Below, piece after piece: positions 62,602 through 64,000 of a stretch of 64,000 bases of DNA. Position 1 is the stretch's first letter; the number at the start of each line of letters is the position of its first letter. A program made the translations under genes and the position numbers. The DNA is from G020354785 sp964521285 (lineage in GTDB: Bacteria; Bacteroidota; Bacteroidia; Bacteroidales; UBA10428): NCBI GenBank assembly GCA_964521285.1, contig CAZFQS010000005.1:124001-188000 (forward strand), given 5' to 3'. The notes under the pieces were generated by a model. It searched no databases. It was not told where the DNA came from and saw only the letters and a list, made by a program, of their open reading frames with translations.

Positions 62602-64000
62602 GTGTTAAAGCGTGTTAGAAAAGACATAGAAAAGGGGCGACAAAGTTATTATTATATTCTGATTATATTATCTGTAATTATTGCCTCCTGCAGCTCTACT
62701 AAGTATGTACCCGAGGGTAAATATCTTTTAACCAGAAATAAGATCAAAGTCGAGGATAACTCAATAAACAGGAATGAAATAAAAGATTATTTAAAACAAC
62801 GTCCTAATAAAAAAATTCTTGGATTAAGGTTTCATTTGTTTCTTTACAATTTGTCAAATATCAACAAAGATAAATGGCCTCACGGCTGGTTAAGGAAGAT
62901 TGGAGAAAAACCTGTAATATGGGATCAGTACCTGACCCAGACAACATATTTACAATTTAAACAATATCTTGAAAACAAAGGATTTTATCATTCCAGCGTT
63001 GAAGATACGGTTAAGTTTAAAAAACGTCATGCAATAGTTACATATGATATAGCACCAAATGAACCATATTATATTAATAAAATACACTACGACATTATAG
63101 ATACGAATCTGAGGACAATTATTGTTACTGATACTATTAATTCTTTGTTAAAGAGAGGAATGCTGTTCGATAAAGAGATACTGCAGAAAGAAAGGGTAAG
63201 GATTGAGAATCTCCTTAAAAGGAATGGCTATTATAAATTTTCAAAAGAATATTCATATTTTGAAGCCCAGCCGGTGAACGGGACTAATAATGTAAATCTG
63301 ACCATGAAAATCAAGAAATTTGAGATAGTTGATCAGGGCCAGAAATTGAATTATATACCTCATAACAAATACAAAATAAATAATGTATATGTTTATCCTA
63401 ATTATAAGACCGGACCTGCTGTTTCACAAAAAAGCATAAGTTCAGAAAGCTTTGATACTATTTTGTATAATAACATATATTATGTATATAACGAGGACCC
63501 GCATATTAAACCTTCTATAATAAACAATGCAAATTATATACTGCCAGGTCAGTATTACAATCAGAATAATGTAAATAAAACATATAATAAGCTTTCATCA
63601 CTGGGGATTTTCAAATTCATTAATATCAGCTTTGACGAATTCATAAACCAGACAGACGATGTAGATATAGAATATTTACTTGATTGTAATATTGAGTTAA
63701 CTAAGAGGAAAGTGCAGTCATATCAGTTTGAAATTGTAGGTACAAATTCATCAGGTGACTTTGGAGCGCGGGGTAACCTGCTTTATAATAACTGGAATTT
63801 ATTCAGGGGAGCTGAGGTTTTTAATTTTAAACTTACCATAGCTTATGAGGCAATACAGGAAATCGCAGCATCCGGATTATCACATACTCTGGAACTGGGT
63901 ACTGAATTTAAGGTGGATATTCCCAAGTTTTTATTGCCAATTAAAACAGAGAGATTTATTAAAAGATTTGCACCAAAAACTTCTATATCGTTGTCTTATA
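62602..64000 (+). CDS. TamA/BamA-like outer-membrane assembly protein, 5' part
   Basis: This ORF starts with GTG at 62602 and runs off the window end (466 codons seen). A basic N-terminus and hydrophobic signal with lipobox IIASC is followed by STKYVPEGKYLLTRNKIKVED, the typical start of Bacteroidota TamA/BamA-family lipoproteins. POTRA-like modules follow (ENKGFYHSSVEDTVKFK, IAPNEPYYINKIHYDI, ERVRIENLLKRNGYYKF, NKLSSLGIFKFINISF). A barrel should follow outside the window. It probably inserts proteins into the outer membrane. The start codon is GTG because the upstream ATG is followed directly by a stop. Confidence 0.9.
   Translation, partial: MLKRVRKDIEKGRQSYYYILIILSVIIASCSSTKYVPEGKYLLTRNKIKVEDNSINRNEIKDYLKQRPNKKILGLRFHLFLYNLSNINKDKWPHGWLRKIGEKPVIWDQYLTQTTYLQFKQYLENKGFYHSSVEDTVKFKKRHAIVTYDIAPNEPYYINKIHYDIIDTNLRTIIVTDTINSLLKRGMLFDKEILQKERVRIENLLKRNGYYKFSKEYSYFEAQPVNGTNNVNLTMKIKKFEIVDQGQKLNYIPHNKYKINNVYVYPNYKTGPAVSQKSISSESFDTILYNNIYYVYNEDPHIKPSIINNANYILPGQYYNQNNVNKTYNKLSSLGIFKFINISFDEFINQTDDVDIEYLLDCNIELTKRKVQSYQFEIVGTNSSGDFGARGNLLYNNWNLFRGAEVFNFKLTIAYEAIQEIAASGLSHTLELGTEFKVDIPKFLLPIKTERFIKRFAPKTSISLSY

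Overview
The window looks like a chromosomal segment of a Bacteroidota bacterium, probably of the Bacteroidales/Marinilabiliales kind. This rests on the low GC content, the fused SecDF, two proteins with type IX secretion (T9SS) C-terminal sorting domains, a PorT-like T9SS outer-membrane protein, GWxTD, DUF4294 and DUF6249 family proteins, and repeated promoters of the Bacteroidota form TTG-N19/20-TAnnTTTG. A run of exactly 100 N at 49128-49227 marks a scaffold gap, so this is a draft or metagenome assembly. No tRNA, rRNA, insertion sequence or CRISPR array was seen.

Layout. 1-5.0 kb (minus): LolD-like ATPase, Na+/Ca2+ exchanger and TatA behind a clear terminator, then SecDF. 5.2-10.1 kb: cell-envelope proteins of unknown role (MORN lipoprotein, transglutaminase-like/TPR protein, retropepsin-like protease, membrane protein) and the rRNA methylase RlmD. 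10.3-12.3 kb: GWxTD lipoprotein and RlmB. 12.3-17.2 kb: a nitrogen island with a divergent Lrp/AsnC regulator, an archaeal-type asparagine synthetase derived from an aminoacyl-tRNA synthetase, the unrelated-by-subfamily AsnA, an ammonium channel and a P-II protein. 17.2-27.7 kb: MscS-type channel, a lipoprotein made of two sugar-binding-like domains, an ECF sigma/putative anti-sigma pair, FKBP isomerase, SPOR-like protein, ClpS, NfeD and FloA, an abundant-type TPR lipoprotein and a SpoU methylase. 27.8-34.0 kb: SucC, arginine deiminase, an Fe-S/CDGSH protein, DUF4294, ElbB, VOC and a methyltransferase.

34.1-39.6 kb is a branched-chain amino acid operon, ilvD-ilvB-ilvN-ilvC. It is preceded by a previously unlisted 20-codon leader peptide (13 of 20 residues are Ile, Val or Leu) and mutually exclusive antiterminator and terminator hairpins, i.e. 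a complete classical attenuator. 39.7-41.4 kb: rhomboid protease and a YD-like repeat protein. 41.4-47.5 kb: an FtsX-type ABC exporter divergent from an NtrC-type two-component pair, with a candidate sigma-54 promoter in front of the exporter and TGTTC/GAACA operator half-sites between them.

47.5-64.0 kb is more accessory: a uroporphyrinogen-decarboxylase-family protein, a large T9SS cargo with a 501-bp tandem duplication broken by the assembly gap, small redox proteins, a VIT/vWA T9SS cargo, the remnant of a GH88-like glycoside hydrolase gene, nitroreductase, an Ldh-family oxidoreductase, a PurL paralogue that has lost first-half active-site motifs, PorT, a SpoU methylase and the start of a TamA/BamA-like outer-membrane protein that runs off the window.

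The strongest finds are the ilv attenuator, the doubled asparagine-synthetase nitrogen island, the sigma-54/exporter circuit, the PurL-like pseudoenzyme and the GH88 pseudogene.
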